This document shows positions 36,240 through 44,622 of a stretch of DNA of 64,000 nucleotides, piece after piece. This DNA is from Bacteroidales bacterium (GTDB taxonomy: Bacteria; Bacteroidota; Bacteroidia; Bacteroidales; UBA932): the NCBI GenBank assembly GCA_022508605.1, contig JAFLUX010000003.1, positions 1-64,000 of the forward strand, written 5' to 3'. The notes under the pieces were generated by a model. The model saw nothing but the letters and a program-made list of their open reading frames with translations. It searched no databases and was not told where the DNA came from. The stretch's first letter is position 1. Each line of letters begins with the position of its first letter. The position numbers and the translations under genes were made by a program.

Positions 36240-37592
36240 ATGAGCCAGAAACCGTCAATACCGAAGGGGACCAGGGACTTCGGCCAGAAAGAGATGGCCG
36301 CCCGCAACTACATTTTCGATACCGTCCGAAACGTTTTCAAATCTTTCGGATATTCGCAAATCGAAACTCCGGCCATGGAAAACCTCGGCACCCTTCTCGG
36401 CAAATACGGAGACGAAGGGGACAAGCTGCTGTACCGCATACTCAACTCCGGGGACGCTTTTTCCGGGGTGGATTTCGAGAAGGCCCTGACCCCTCAGGTG
36501 TGCGAAAAGGGACTCAGGTACGACCTCACCGTGCCGTTCGCACGCTATGTCGTCCAGCATCAGGGCGAACTTTCATTCCCGTTCAAGCGCTTCCAGATTC
36601 AGCCTGTGTGGCGGGCCGACCGTCCCCAGAAAGGACGCTACCGCGAGTTCTATCAGTGCGATGTGGATGCGGTGGGTTCGCGTTCGCTGCTCTGCGAACT
36701 GGAGCTTGTGCAGATAGTGGCCAGGGTGTTCGAACTTCTGGACATAAGGGTCTGCATGAAGATAAACAACCGCAAGGTGCTGACCGGGCTGGCCGAGCTG
36801 TGCGGCTTCCCTGACAAGGTGGTGGATATAACCGTGGCCATAGACAAACTTGAAAAGGTCGGTATAGAGGCCGTGGAGGAAGAAATGCTCGGCAAGGGTT
36901 TGAGCCGCCAGGCAGTCGACACCCTGCGGCCCGTGCTGCTCCTGGAAGGCACTTTCGGCGGGAAGATGAAGGAGATGCGCTCCATCATGGCAGCATCGGA
37001 AACGGGACTTAGGGGACTGGACGAACTGGAGGAGCTTTTCTCGCTCATCGCCGATGCCGGCATCACCATGCCCTGCGACATGGACCTCTCGCTTGCCCGC
37101 GGCCTTAACTACTACACCGGAGCCATCTTCGAAGTGAAGGCGCTCGACTGGCAGATAGGCTCGATATGCGGCGGCGGACGCTACGACAACCTCACTGGCA
37201 TATTCGGCCTCCCGGACATGTCCGGAGTGGGCGTGTCTTTCGGGGCAGACCGCATCTACGACGTTCTGGAGGGGTTGGGAAAATTTCCCGAGAGCCTGTC
37301 TTCAGGGGCCGAGCTTCTGTTTGCCAACATGGGCAGGGAAGAACTCCGCTTCGTGCTGCCTGTGGCCTCGGCCCTGCGCGGGGCGGGCGCTGCCGTGGAG
37401 ATATATCCGGACACGGCCAAATTGAAGAAGCAGTTCGACTACTGCGCACGCAAGTCCATTCCTTTCATTTCTATATGCGGGGCCGACGAAGCCGCCTCCG
37501 GCAAGGTGCAGATAAAGAATCTTGCGACAGGCGAGCAGCTCTGCTTCGACTCTTCCGACACTGCCGCCATGCTGGAGTTCCTGCGGGGCTGA
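36240..37592 (+). CDS. hisS: Histidyl-tRNA synthetase
   Basis: 450 residues. [19 protein letters not shown] at the N-terminus, [32 protein letters not shown] (in parts) and [16 protein letters not shown] plus YDNLTGIFG are class II HisRS motifs. It charges tRNA-His. Standing alone between sppA and tRNA-fMet, with 117 bases to the tRNA that include a promoter. Confidence 0.97.
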   Translation: MSQKPSIPKGTRDFGQKEMAARNYIFDTVRNVFKSFGYSQIETPAMENLGTLLGKYGDEGDKLLYRILNSGDAFSGVDFEKALTPQVCEKGLRYDLTVPFARYVVQHQGELSFPFKRFQIQPVWRADRPQKGRYREFYQCDVDAVGSRSLLCELELVQIVARVFELLDIRVCMKINNRKVLTGLAELCGFPDKVVDITVAIDKLEKVGIEAVEEEMLGKGLSRQAVDTLRPVLLLEGTFGGKMKEMRSIMAASETGLRGLDELEELFSLIADAGITMPCDMDLSLARGLNYYTGAIFEVKALDWQIGSICGGGRYDNLTGIFGLPDMSGVGVSFGADRIYDVLEGLGKFPESLSSGAELLFANMGREELRFVLPVASALRGAGAAVEIYPDTAKLKKQFDYCARKSIPFISICGADEAASGKVQIKNLATGEQLCFDSSDTAAMLEFLRG

Positions 37593-37668
37593 GCGCTTGC
37601 CGCTCCGCTTCCTGCAGGGGATGAGGCCGGAGGTCTGCCGTATTTTTCGTGCAAAAATGCGACATGGG

Positions 37669-37699
37669 TTTGCAAATTGAAAAAAAATGCCTACATTTG
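37669..37699 (+). promoter_or_regulatory. Promoter of tRNA-fMet
   Basis: TTTG (37669-37672) and TACATTTG (37692-37699) are 19 bases apart. Transcription would start near 37705, just before the tRNA 5' end at 37710. Confidence 0.8.
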
Positions 37700-37709
37700 C
37701 AGTCCACAT

Positions 37710-37782
<73 letters not shown>

Positions 37783-37791
37783 CTAAAACGG

Positions 37792-37826
37792 ACAAGTCCA
37801 GAGTGAAATGCTCTGGACTTTTCTTT
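37792..37826 (+). terminator. Intrinsic terminator after tRNA-fMet
   Basis: GTCCAGAG (37796-37803) pairs with CTCTGGAC (37811-37818) around a 7-base loop, followed by TTTTCTTTT. Confidence 0.88.
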
Positions 37827-38149
37827 TGCTCATGTGGCAACTAAAACCAATAGAAATTGAATCCATCGACATAAACGATGACGCGCTGCTTCTTTACCAT
37901 AGTTTTAGTTTAAATAAAAACCCCTCTGCAATTGAGGGGTCAACCTTGATATTTCTCAACCAAGGGGGGTTAAGTATTGGCACAAAGATAATATGCCAAT
38001 TGCCATTTTGCAAGTATTTTGCCATTTTCTTTGCTACGAGGTGCTGGGTGCCCGGAATAAATCGCTCCAAATCACCCCTGAGTGGTTCTAAGAATGCTCT
38101 ATACTGCATAACAAGCCCCGCTGCCTCTGCTGTTAAACACGCCACATTA
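37827..38149. other. AT-rich intergenic stretch without a supported gene
   Basis: About 320 bases between the tRNA terminator and a repeat array. Two overlapping ORFs, 37808-38191 (+) and 37894-38199 (-), have no recognisable domain and are compositionally unlike real genes; the plus one starts inside the tRNA terminator and the minus one runs across the terminator at 37916-37939. Base composition is visibly more AT-rich than the neighbouring backbone. Confidence 0.6.
37911..37939 (-). terminator. Orphan intrinsic terminator on the minus strand
   Basis: On the minus strand CCCCTC (37939-37934) pairs with GAGGGG (37926-37921) around AATTGCA, followed by TTTTTATTTA. No clear minus-strand gene ends here, so it could end a short RNA or a lost gene. 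Confidence 0.6.
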
Positions 38150-38218
38150 CCGCAAAAACACACAGCAAAACACCACAAAAACTCACAGTGAAATGCCACA
38201 AAAACACACAGTGAATTT
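38150..38218 (+). repeat. Three tandem 23-bp repeats upstream of the ATPase promoter
   Basis: Units begin at 38150, 38173 and 38196 with exact 23-base spacing. All share a CCrCAAAAACwCACAG core and an A/T-rich end. The last unit reaches the -33 TTTG box at 38216-38219. There are no spacers, so this is not CRISPR. An operator array is possible. Confidence 0.75.
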
Positions 38219-38247
38219 GCGGATAATATATATTCCCACTATCTTTG
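38216..38247 (+). promoter_or_regulatory. Promoter of the AAA/DUF4143 ATPase gene
   Basis: TTTG (38216-38219) and TATCTTTG (38240-38247) are exactly 20 bases apart. Transcription would begin near 38254, about 16 bases before ATG 38270. Confidence 0.8.
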
Positions 38248-38269
38248 CAGTGTAGTAAAGCATTTGACT

Positions 38270-39580
38270 ATGGAGTATTTGAAGCGAATCGCGGATGAAC
38301 AGCTTGCCCTGCGCTTGGATGCATTTGGCGCTGTACAAATCAAAGGCCCGAAATGGTGCGGTAAAACAACGACTGCGGAACAGCAGGCCAAAAGCATCAT
38401 CAAGTTGCAAGACCCGGACAATCGTGCAGGTTATTTGGCAACAGCGCGTACAAAGCCTTCAATCTTATTGAAGGGCGATACTCCCCGCCTGATAGACGAA
38501 TGGCAAGATGCGCCTGTTCTTTGGGATGCCGTGCGCAATGCTGTCGATGAGCGCCACCAGACAGGACAATTCATTCTTACCGGCTCGACGGTCATCGACG
38601 ACGGCAAAAATAAGGACGAGGGCAACAGGAGAATGCACACAGGAACCGGACGCATCTCGCCTATGACGATGTATCCGATGAGCCTCTATGAGTCGCGGGA
38701 GTCTAATGGCGAAATATCGCTGCAAACGCTTTTTGGCAATAAAGGATTTGATATTGATGGCATTACGTCTCCTTTGTCTGTAGAAGAACTGATTTTCGCG
38801 GCCTGTCGCGGCGGATGGCCGGCATCGTTGAACGCAAAGAGCGATAAAGCGAAGTTGTTTATCGCAAAAGACTATCTGAATGTAATTTGCGACGAAGATA
38901 TCTCACGGGTTGACGATGTAAAGCGCAGTCCTGCTTTGGCGCGACTGATATTGCGTTCGTATGCCCGCAATCTATGCACGTTGACCCAGAAAACGAAGAT
39001 GCTGGCAGACGTCTCTGTTGAAATGGAGACTGCGTCGATGACGACTTTCGATGACTATGTCGGTGCATTGGAAAAATTGTTCGTCCTTGAAGATATCGAG
39101 GCATGGTGTCCGGCGATACGCTCGGCCACTGCGATAAAAAGCGGCAAGAAGCGCTGTTTTGTCGACCCTTCGATTGCGGTGGCGGCGATGGGGGCTTCGC
39201 CGGCAAGTCTGGAACTCGACCTGCGGACTTTCGGATTCATTTTCGAATGTATGTGCATTCGTGATTTGAAAGTGTATTCTCAATCTTTGGGAGGCAAAGT
39301 TTCCTATTACCGGGACCGTTACGGATTGGAGTCGGACATCGTCCTGCACCTTGACGATGGTCGTTATGCCCTGATAGAGTGCAAACTGGGCAGCAGAGAC
39401 ATCGAAGATGGCGCAAAACACCTGCTGGAAATCCAGCGACTGATACAACAGAAAAACGAGACCGAGAAACAGGCCCCGTTGCGCGAGCCGGATTTGCTGA
39501 TAGTCATTACTGGCGGCGAGTTCGCCTATGCCCGTGAAGATGGCGTAAAGGTGATTCCGCTGGGGTGTCTGAAAGACTAA
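38270..39580 (+). CDS. AAA_14/DUF4143 ATPase with nuclease-like C-terminus
   Basis: 436 residues from ATG 38270; the TTG at 38264 is in frame but less likely. Walker A G26PKWCGKTT34, Walker B LIDEWQ (73-78) and LTGS sensor-like segment fit AAA_14. The C-terminal region matches the DUF4143 fold; D356, then E370-C-K372 within LIECKLG, form a D-x13-ExK pattern of PD-(D/E)xK nucleases. Its base composition is more AT-rich than the flanking genes, its position is next to tRNA-fMet, and it has its own promoter and repeat array, so horizontal acquisition is likely. Such ATPases are common in mobile and defence-type cargo, but no function is established for this one. Confidence 0.85.
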   Translation: MEYLKRIADEQLALRLDAFGAVQIKGPKWCGKTTTAEQQAKSIIKLQDPDNRAGYLATARTKPSILLKGDTPRLIDEWQDAPVLWDAVRNAVDERHQTGQFILTGSTVIDDGKNKDEGNRRMHTGTGRISPMTMYPMSLYESRESNGEISLQTLFGNKGFDIDGITSPLSVEELIFAACRGGWPASLNAKSDKAKLFIAKDYLNVICDEDISRVDDVKRSPALARLILRSYARNLCTLTQKTKMLADVSVEMETASMTTFDDYVGALEKLFVLEDIEAWCPAIRSATAIKSGKKRCFVDPSIAVAAMGASPASLELDLRTFGFIFECMCIRDLKVYSQSLGGKVSYYRDRYGLESDIVLHLDDGRYALIECKLGSRDIEDGAKHLLEIQRLIQQKNETEKQAPLREPDLLIVITGGEFAYAREDGVKVIPLGCLKD

Positions 39581-39587
39581 TTTGAAA

Positions 39588-39623
39588 TGCCCCCCGAAAG
39601 TCAGGTAAAACTTTCGGGGGGCA
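39588..39623. terminator. Strong hairpin between the ATPase gene and eda
   Basis: TGCCCCCCGAAAG (39588-39600) pairs with CTTTCGGGGGGCA (39611-39623), a 13-bp stem with a 10-base loop. Neither side has a full T tract (plus: ACATCA; minus: ATTTCAAATT). It lies between convergent genes and could serve both. Confidence 0.6.
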
Positions 39624-39639
39624 CATCACGTATTATTAA

Positions 39640-40302
39640 CTATTTACGGAACCATTCGAGTGATTTGCGGCAGAGCTCGGAGACGGCTGCCCAGTCGCCT
39701 GAGGCGATGACTGACTTGGGGAAGAGTTTGCTTCCCATTCCCACGGCCGTGACGCCGCTGGCCGCCCAGGCGCGAAGATTTTCTTCCGCCGGTTCGACCG
39801 CTCCGGTGCACATGACCATGGCCCAGGGCAACGGTCCGAGTATGTTTTTGACGAACGACGGGCCGCCGACGTTTCCGGCAGGGAACACCTTGACCAGGTC
39901 GCAGCCCATTTCCTGGGCTTTCACGATTTCGCTGACAGTGCCGCAGCCGGGGGAGTAGGGAATGCCCCGGCGATTGGCGAGCCTGACTATTTCCTCTACC
40001 ATGCAGGGGGAGACGAGGAAATCAGCTCCGAGCTGGATGTACAGCGATGCCGTGCCGGCATCGAGTATGGTGCCGGCGCCGAGGGCCATTTCCGGACATT
40101 CCGCCCGTACAAAGGCCATGAGCTGTTCGAACACGCGATGGGCACCGTCGCCTCTGTTGGTAAATTCAAAAGCCCTTATGCCGCCGTCATAGCAGGCCTT
40201 TACGACTTTTTTGCTGAGTTCGGCATCGGAACTGTAGAATACGGGCACTATTCCTGTGCCGCGGATGATACCTATGGTATCTATCTTGTTGAACTTTGCC
40301 AT
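39640..40302 (-). CDS. eda: KDPG/KHG aldolase
   Basis: 220 residues from ATG 40302 (MAKFNKIDTIG). GIVPVFY, GIRAFEFTNRGD (Glu), VSPCMVEEIV, VKVFPAGNVGGPSFVKNI (Lys Schiff base in the KVFPA segment) and AVGMGSKLFP match the family. It cleaves 2-keto-3-deoxy-6-phosphogluconate to pyruvate and glyceraldehyde-3-phosphate. It is last in the lacI-kdgK-eda operon, 13 bases after kdgK. Confidence 0.95.
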   Translation of the reverse strand: MAKFNKIDTIGIIRGTGIVPVFYSSDAELSKKVVKACYDGGIRAFEFTNRGDGAHRVFEQLMAFVRAECPEMALGAGTILDAGTASLYIQLGADFLVSPCMVEEIVRLANRRGIPYSPGCGTVSEIVKAQEMGCDLVKVFPAGNVGGPSFVKNILGPLPWAMVMCTGAVEPAEENLRAWAASGVTAVGMGSKLFPKSVIASGDWAAVSELCRKSLEWFRK

Positions 40303-40315
40303 GGCAGTCTGTCGT

Positions 40316-41353
40316 TTATCTCGATACACGGCCTGAACCGCCACCCTTGACGAGGGCTTCCACCTCCGCCACGCTGACGCGGTTGTAATCTCCTATGATG
40401 GTGTGCTTGAGAGCCGATGCGGCAGCTGCAAATTCTATGGCTTCCTGGTCGCTGTCCAAGGCAATCAGGCCGTAGAGCAGTCCTCCCATGAACGAATCGC
40501 CCCCGCCCACGCGGTCGACAATGTGGGTTATGTCGTAGCGACGGCTCTGCCAGAGAGTCTTTCCGTCGTAAAGGACGCCTCCCCATGTGTTATGGTCGGC
40601 ATTGATGGAGCCTCGCAGGGTCACCGCCACCTTCTTGCAGCGGGGGAAACGCTCCATCAGCTGGCGGCATACGCTCTCGAAGCGGCTCTGGTCTATGGTG
40701 CCGCCGGTGTTCTCCGCATCGAATCCCTCGGGCTTTATCCCGAACTCCTTCTCCGCATCCTCTTCGTTTCCGAGTATGAGGTCGCAGCCTTCGACAAGGG
40801 CGGGCATGACTTCGGATGCGCTCTTGCCGTATTTCCAGAGTTTCTTGCGGTAGTTGAGGTCGCAGCTCACCTTGACCCCCATTTCGTTGGCAGTCTTTAT
40901 GGCCTCCAGGCAGGCGTCTGCGGCTCCCTGGCTCAGTGCGGGAGTTATGCCCGTCCAGTGGAACCAGTCGGCTCCTTCGAGCACCTTGTGCCAGTCTACC
41001 ATGCCGGGCTTTATTTCTGAGATTGAGGAATGGGCCCTGTCGTAGACGACCTTGCTGCCGCGGGCCACGGCTCCGGTCTCAAGGAAATAGATTCCGACCC
41101 TGTCTCCGCCGGTCACTATGCCGGAGGTGTCGACTCCGAATCCGCGCAACTCCGATATGCACATCGCTGCGATGTCGTTGTCCGGGAGACGGGTAATGAA
41201 GTGGGCGTCGATGCCGTAATTGGCGAGGGAAACGGCTACGTTGGCCTCGCCGCCGCCGAATGTAGCATCGAACTGTCCGGCCTGCGAGAAGCGCAGATGG
41301 CCGGGGGTTGAAAGGCGGAGCATGACTTCGCCGAAGGTTACTACTTTAGACAT
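40316..41353 (-). CDS. kdgK: 2-dehydro-3-deoxygluconokinase (KDG kinase)
   Basis: 345 residues of the PfkB family: TFGEVMLRLSTPG at the start, GGGEANVAVSLANYG, and C-terminal DRVGGGDSFMGGLLYGLIA with the catalytic Asp. It phosphorylates KDG to KDPG. Its start overlaps the lacI stop by 13 bases, so both are read from one promoter and operator. Confidence 0.95.
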   Translation of the reverse strand: MSKVVTFGEVMLRLSTPGHLRFSQAGQFDATFGGGEANVAVSLANYGIDAHFITRLPDNDIAAMCISELRGFGVDTSGIVTGGDRVGIYFLETGAVARGSKVVYDRAHSSISEIKPGMVDWHKVLEGADWFHWTGITPALSQGAADACLEAIKTANEMGVKVSCDLNYRKKLWKYGKSASEVMPALVEGCDLILGNEEDAEKEFGIKPEGFDAENTGGTIDQSRFESVCRQLMERFPRCKKVAVTLRGSINADHNTWGGVLYDGKTLWQSRRYDITHIVDRVGGGDSFMGGLLYGLIALDSDQEAIEFAAAASALKHTIIGDYNRVSVAEVEALVKGGGSGRVSR

Positions 41354-42330
41354 ATTGATTTGCGGTTAGATGAATTGCGTATATGCAGTTCCATTGGGAT
41401 GACCGTGGTGTCTGTGCGCCTTTCCAGGAAAGCCCTTGCGGCCTCCTGCCCCATGCGGAACGGATTCTGTCCCATGGAACTGAGCGAGGGTGTCATGAGG
41501 GAGGTGAAAAATTCGTTGGCAGTGCCCACCAATCCGAAGTCTTCCGGAATCCTGATGCCCCTCTCCTTGAGGGCGTCCGTGGCGCCGAGGGCCGAGAAGT
41601 CTCCCGAACAATACAGGGCGTCGCATCCCGCATCTATGGCCTTGAATCCGGCTTCGTATCCTGTCTCCCTCACTATGCAGTCGTAGAAGATGATGCTTTC
41701 GTCCACTGTCCTGCCGCAGTCTTCAAGAGCCTTGCGATATCCGGCGAGACGGTCTGCGTAGGCTGCCGAAGTCATGTATCCGGCAAGAGTGCCTATGCGC
41801 TGGTAGCCGTTGTCGATGAGGTGGCGCGTGGCCTCGTATGCCCCTTCGAAATTGGCTCCCGTGACCTTCGCCCCCGGGTAGTCCTGAAACACGCGGTCGA
41901 ACTGCACAAGGGGAATCCTTCCGAGCGAAGACAGGTGCGCGGAGTCCTTTGAGGTTATGGCGTGGGACAGCAGCACTCCGGCCACTCTGTTGTTGCGCAG
42001 TGTCTTGAGGGCTTTCACCTCGGCTTCGAAACTCTCTTGGGTCTGGCAAATCAGCACACTGTATCCGGCCTCGTGCAGTATGGATTCCGCGCCGCTTATC
42101 ACATTGGCGAAAAACTGGCGGTGTATTCGCGGCACCACTATGCCCACTATGTCGGACCGGCCGCGGCGGAGGTTTGAGGCCACGATATTGCGCTGATACC
42201 CCATCTCGGCGGCTTTCCGCTGGACGGCTATCCTTGTGCCCTCCTTGACCCTGGGGCTGCCTGCAAGCGCCCTCGATACTGTCGAGGGTGTGATTCCAAG
42301 AGCTTTTGCAATATCTGTTATAGTTACCAT
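41341..42330 (-). CDS. LacI-family transcriptional regulator of the pectin/hexuronate genes
   Basis: 329 residues from ATG 42330 (MVTITDIAKALGITPSTVSR). The HTH is TITDIAKALGITPSTVSRAL, followed by the hinge RKAAEMGYQRN. The periplasmic-binding-type core includes GIVVPRIHRQFFANVI and ALYCSGDFSALGATDALKE. It likely binds a galacturonate or KDG-like sugar acid. It is autoregulated through the palindrome at 42363-42380, whose left half is part of its own -33 box. Confidence 0.9.
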   Translation of the reverse strand: MVTITDIAKALGITPSTVSRALAGSPRVKEGTRIAVQRKAAEMGYQRNIVASNLRRGRSDIVGIVVPRIHRQFFANVISGAESILHEAGYSVLICQTQESFEAEVKALKTLRNNRVAGVLLSHAITSKDSAHLSSLGRIPLVQFDRVFQDYPGAKVTGANFEGAYEATRHLIDNGYQRIGTLAGYMTSAAYADRLAGYRKALEDCGRTVDESIIFYDCIVRETGYEAGFKAIDAGCDALYCSGDFSALGATDALKERGIRIPEDFGLVGTANEFFTSLMTPSLSSMGQNPFRMGQEAARAFLERRTDTTVIPMELHIRNSSNRKSICLK

Positions 42331-42338
42331 TGCGGCGG

Positions 42339-42370
42339 CAAAGATATATAAATTTGGGAATTTATACAAA
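42339..42370 (-). promoter_or_regulatory. Promoter of the lacI-kdgK-eda operon
   Basis: On the minus strand, TTTG (42370-42367) and TATCTTTG (42346-42339) are 20 bases apart. The -33 box is inside the LacI operator. The start would be only a few bases before ATG 42330. Confidence 0.8.
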
Positions 42371-42384
42371 CGTTTGTATATTTG
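42353..42384 (+). promoter_or_regulatory. Promoter of the kduD-PTS IIC-kduI operon
   Basis: TTTG (42353-42356) and TATATTTG (42377-42384) are exactly 20 bases apart. The right half of the LacI palindrome covers the spacer end and the first half of the -7 box. Confidence 0.85.
42363..42380. promoter_or_regulatory. LacI-type operator shared by both divergent promoters
   Basis: TATACAAACGTTTGTATA is an exact 18-bp palindrome with a central CG, the form typical of LacI-family operators. A repressor bound here would block the lacI -33 box and the kduD -7 box together. Confidence 0.88.
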
Positions 42385-42413
42385 TCTCCACAAAAACATT
42401 AAAACTAATTCAG

Positions 42414-43214
42414 ATGAGCGGAATTTTCTCACTCGAAGGGCGTAACGCCTGGATTACGGGCGCTGCTTACGGCATCGGATTCGCTATAGCGAAGGCATTC
42501 GTGGAAGCCGGCGCCGAAACGATAGTTTTCAACACATCGAACGAGGCCTCGATGCAGAAGGGGCTCGATGCCTACCGCGAGGCGGGCATAACCAACGTGC
42601 GCGGATATGTGTGCGACGTGACCGATGAAAATGCGGTCAAGGCGCTGGTGGAGCGCATCCACGAAGAAGTGGGACAAATTGACATACTTGTCAACAACGC
42701 CGGCATAATCAAACGCATACCCATGCACGAAATGACCCGTCAGGAATTTCAGAGGGTCATAGACATAGACCTCGTGGGGCCTTACATCTGCGCTGCCGCG
42801 GTGGTGCCGGAGATGATGGAGCGCCGCGAAGGCAAGATTATCAACATCTGCTCCATGATGAGCGAACTGGGCAGGGAGACGGTGAGCGCCTATGCCGCGG
42901 CAAAGGGCGGACTGAAGATGCTGACCCGCAATATATGTTCGGAGTACGGTGGCTACAACATCCAGTGCAATGCCATAGGTCCCGGATACATAGCCACTCC
43001 GCAGACCGCACCCCTGCGGGAGAGGCAGGAGGACGGAAGCCGCCACCCGTTCGACAGTTTCATCTGCGCCAAGACCCCGGCCGGACGCTGGCTCGACCCG
43101 GATGAACTTGCCGGCCCGGCGGTGTTCCTCGCGTCCAAGGCTTCGGATGCTGTCAACGGACACATCCTGTATGTGGACGGAGGCATACTCGCATACATAG
43201 GAAAACAGCCTTAG
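42414..43214 (+). CDS. kduD: 2-dehydro-3-deoxy-D-gluconate 5-dehydrogenase (SDR)
   Basis: 266 residues. SDR motifs: TGAAYGIGFAIA (cofactor), NNAGI, and Ser/Tyr/Lys catalytic region with NICSMMSELG, then Y-AAAKGG (SAYAAAKGGL). It reduces 5-keto-4-deoxyuronate-derived 2,5-diketo-3-deoxygluconate to KDG. Gluconate 5-dehydrogenases have the same fold, but position beside kduI supports KduD. Start ATG 42414 has a 24-base leader. Confidence 0.93.
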   Translation: MSGIFSLEGRNAWITGAAYGIGFAIAKAFVEAGAETIVFNTSNEASMQKGLDAYREAGITNVRGYVCDVTDENAVKALVERIHEEVGQIDILVNNAGIIKRIPMHEMTRQEFQRVIDIDLVGPYICAAAVVPEMMERREGKIINICSMMSELGRETVSAYAAAKGGLKMLTRNICSEYGGYNIQCNAIGPGYIATPQTAPLRERQEDGSRHPFDSFICAKTPAGRWLDPDELAGPAVFLASKASDAVNGHILYVDGGILAYIGKQP

Positions 43215-43230
43215 ACAATCCCCGGCAGCA

Positions 43231-44622
43231 ATGGAACAGGTATTCAGCTACATCATAGGTCTCGGGGCGGCGGTGATGATGCCGGTCATTTTCACCATAC
43301 TCGGCCTGTGCATAGGAATAAAGTTCGGAAAGGCCCTCAAGAGCGGACTGCTCGTGGGGGTCGGCTTCGTGGGTCTGAGCGTGGTCACGGCCCTGCTCAC
43401 TTCGAGCATGGGCGGCCCCCTCAAGACCATAACTGAAATATACGGACTCGACCTCGGCATCTTCGACATGGGGTGGCCCGCTGCGGCTGCCGTGGCATAC
43501 AATACCACGGTAGGAGCCTTCATCATTCCCGTTTGTCTGGGAGTGAACATACTCCTGCTCCTCCTGAGGGCCACGAGCACCATCAACATAGACCTTTGGA
43601 ACTACTGGCATTTCGCTTTCATCGGGGCGGTAGTCTTTTATGCCACGGACAGCATAGGGTACGGATTCCTCGCCGCCGCGGCCTGCTTCGTCATAACCCT
43701 CGTCATGGCGGACCTCACTACGAAAAAGTTCCAGTCATACTACAAAGACCTCGACGGAATAAGCATCCCGCAGCCTTTCTGTCAGAGCTTCGTGCCTTTC
43801 GCCGAAGTCCTGAACCGCGGCATGGACAAGATACCGGGGATGAAGAAGATGGACATAGACGCAGAAGGCATGAAGAAGAAGTTCGGAGTGCTCGGCGAGC
43901 CTCTGTTCCTCGGTGTCGTGGTGGGCGTGCTGATAGGCTGCCTGAGCTGCCGCGGATTTTCCGAAATCGTCGAGAAGATTCCGTCCATTCTGGGACTCGG
44001 CATAAAGATGGGCGCTGTGATGGAGCTGATACCTCGTATCACCTCCCTTTTCATCGAGGGCCTGAAACCCATTGCGGAAGCGACGAAAGAGCTTGTTTCC
44101 AAAAAATTCAAGAACTCTGCCGGCATAAACATAGGCATGAGCCCCGCCCTCGTCATAGGGCATCCCAGCACTCTGGTGGTGTCGCTCCTGCTCATCCCGG
44201 CCACGATACTTCTTGCCGTGGTGCTCCCCGGCAACCGCTTCCTTCCTTTGGCCTCGCTCGCCGGGATGTTCTACGTGTTCCCGGCCGTGCTGCCCGTGAC
44301 CAAGGGCAACGTGCTGAAAACATTCATAATAGGACTGGTGAGCATGACCATAGGGCTTTACCTCGTGACCGACCTCGCGCCCTGGTTCACGCAGGCCGCA
44401 CAGGATGTGTACGAGCGCACGGCCGATGCCGCGGTAGCGATTCCGGAGGGCTTCGAGGGTGGCAGCCTCGATTTTGCCTCCAGCATATTCTCGTGGCTCA
44501 TCTTCCACTGCATACACGATTTCAAGCTCGTCGGAAGCGCCTTGCTCGTGGCCCTTACCACAGTGATGGCCATTTTCAACCGCCGACGCATCATCAAAGC
44601 CTCAATAAACACAAACAGATAA
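43231..44622 (+). CDS. Galactitol-type PTS EIIC permease (orphan)
   Basis: 463 residues, about ten membrane segments. It resembles EIIC GatC/SgcC proteins: [25 protein letters not shown] (in parts), [17 protein letters not shown], and [27 protein letters not shown] (in parts). No EIIA or EIIB domain and no partner gene is present in the window; phosphotransfer components are generally scarce in Bacteroidetes. It could be an uncoupled permease for a pectin breakdown product. The 3' end overlaps kduI by 1 base. Confidence 0.85.
   Translation: MEQVFSYIIGLGAAVMMPVIFTILGLCIGIKFGKALKSGLLVGVGFVGLSVVTALLTSSMGGPLKTITEIYGLDLGIFDMGWPAAAAVAYNTTVGAFIIPVCLGVNILLLLLRATSTINIDLWNYWHFAFIGAVVFYATDSIGYGFLAAAACFVITLVMADLTTKKFQSYYKDLDGISIPQPFCQSFVPFAEVLNRGMDKIPGMKKMDIDAEGMKKKFGVLGEPLFLGVVVGVLIGCLSCRGFSEIVEKIPSILGLGIKMGAVMELIPRITSLFIEGLKPIAEATKELVSKKFKNSAGINIGMSPALVIGHPSTLVVSLLLIPATILLAVVLPGNRFLPLASLAGMFYVFPAVLPVTKGNVLKTFIIGLVSMTIGLYLVTDLAPWFTQAAQDVYERTADAAVAIPEGFEGGSLDFASSIFSWLIFHCIHDFKLVGSALLVALTTVMAIFNRRRIIKASINTNR

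Noticed and set aside
37808-38199. ORFs in the AT-rich gap, 37808-38191 (+) and 37894-38199 (-)
   Set aside because: One starts inside the tRNA terminator, the other crosses a terminator; neither has a domain or a promoter.
38150-38218. 23-bp repeats considered as a CRISPR array
   Set aside because: Only three directly adjoining units, no spacers and no cas genes.
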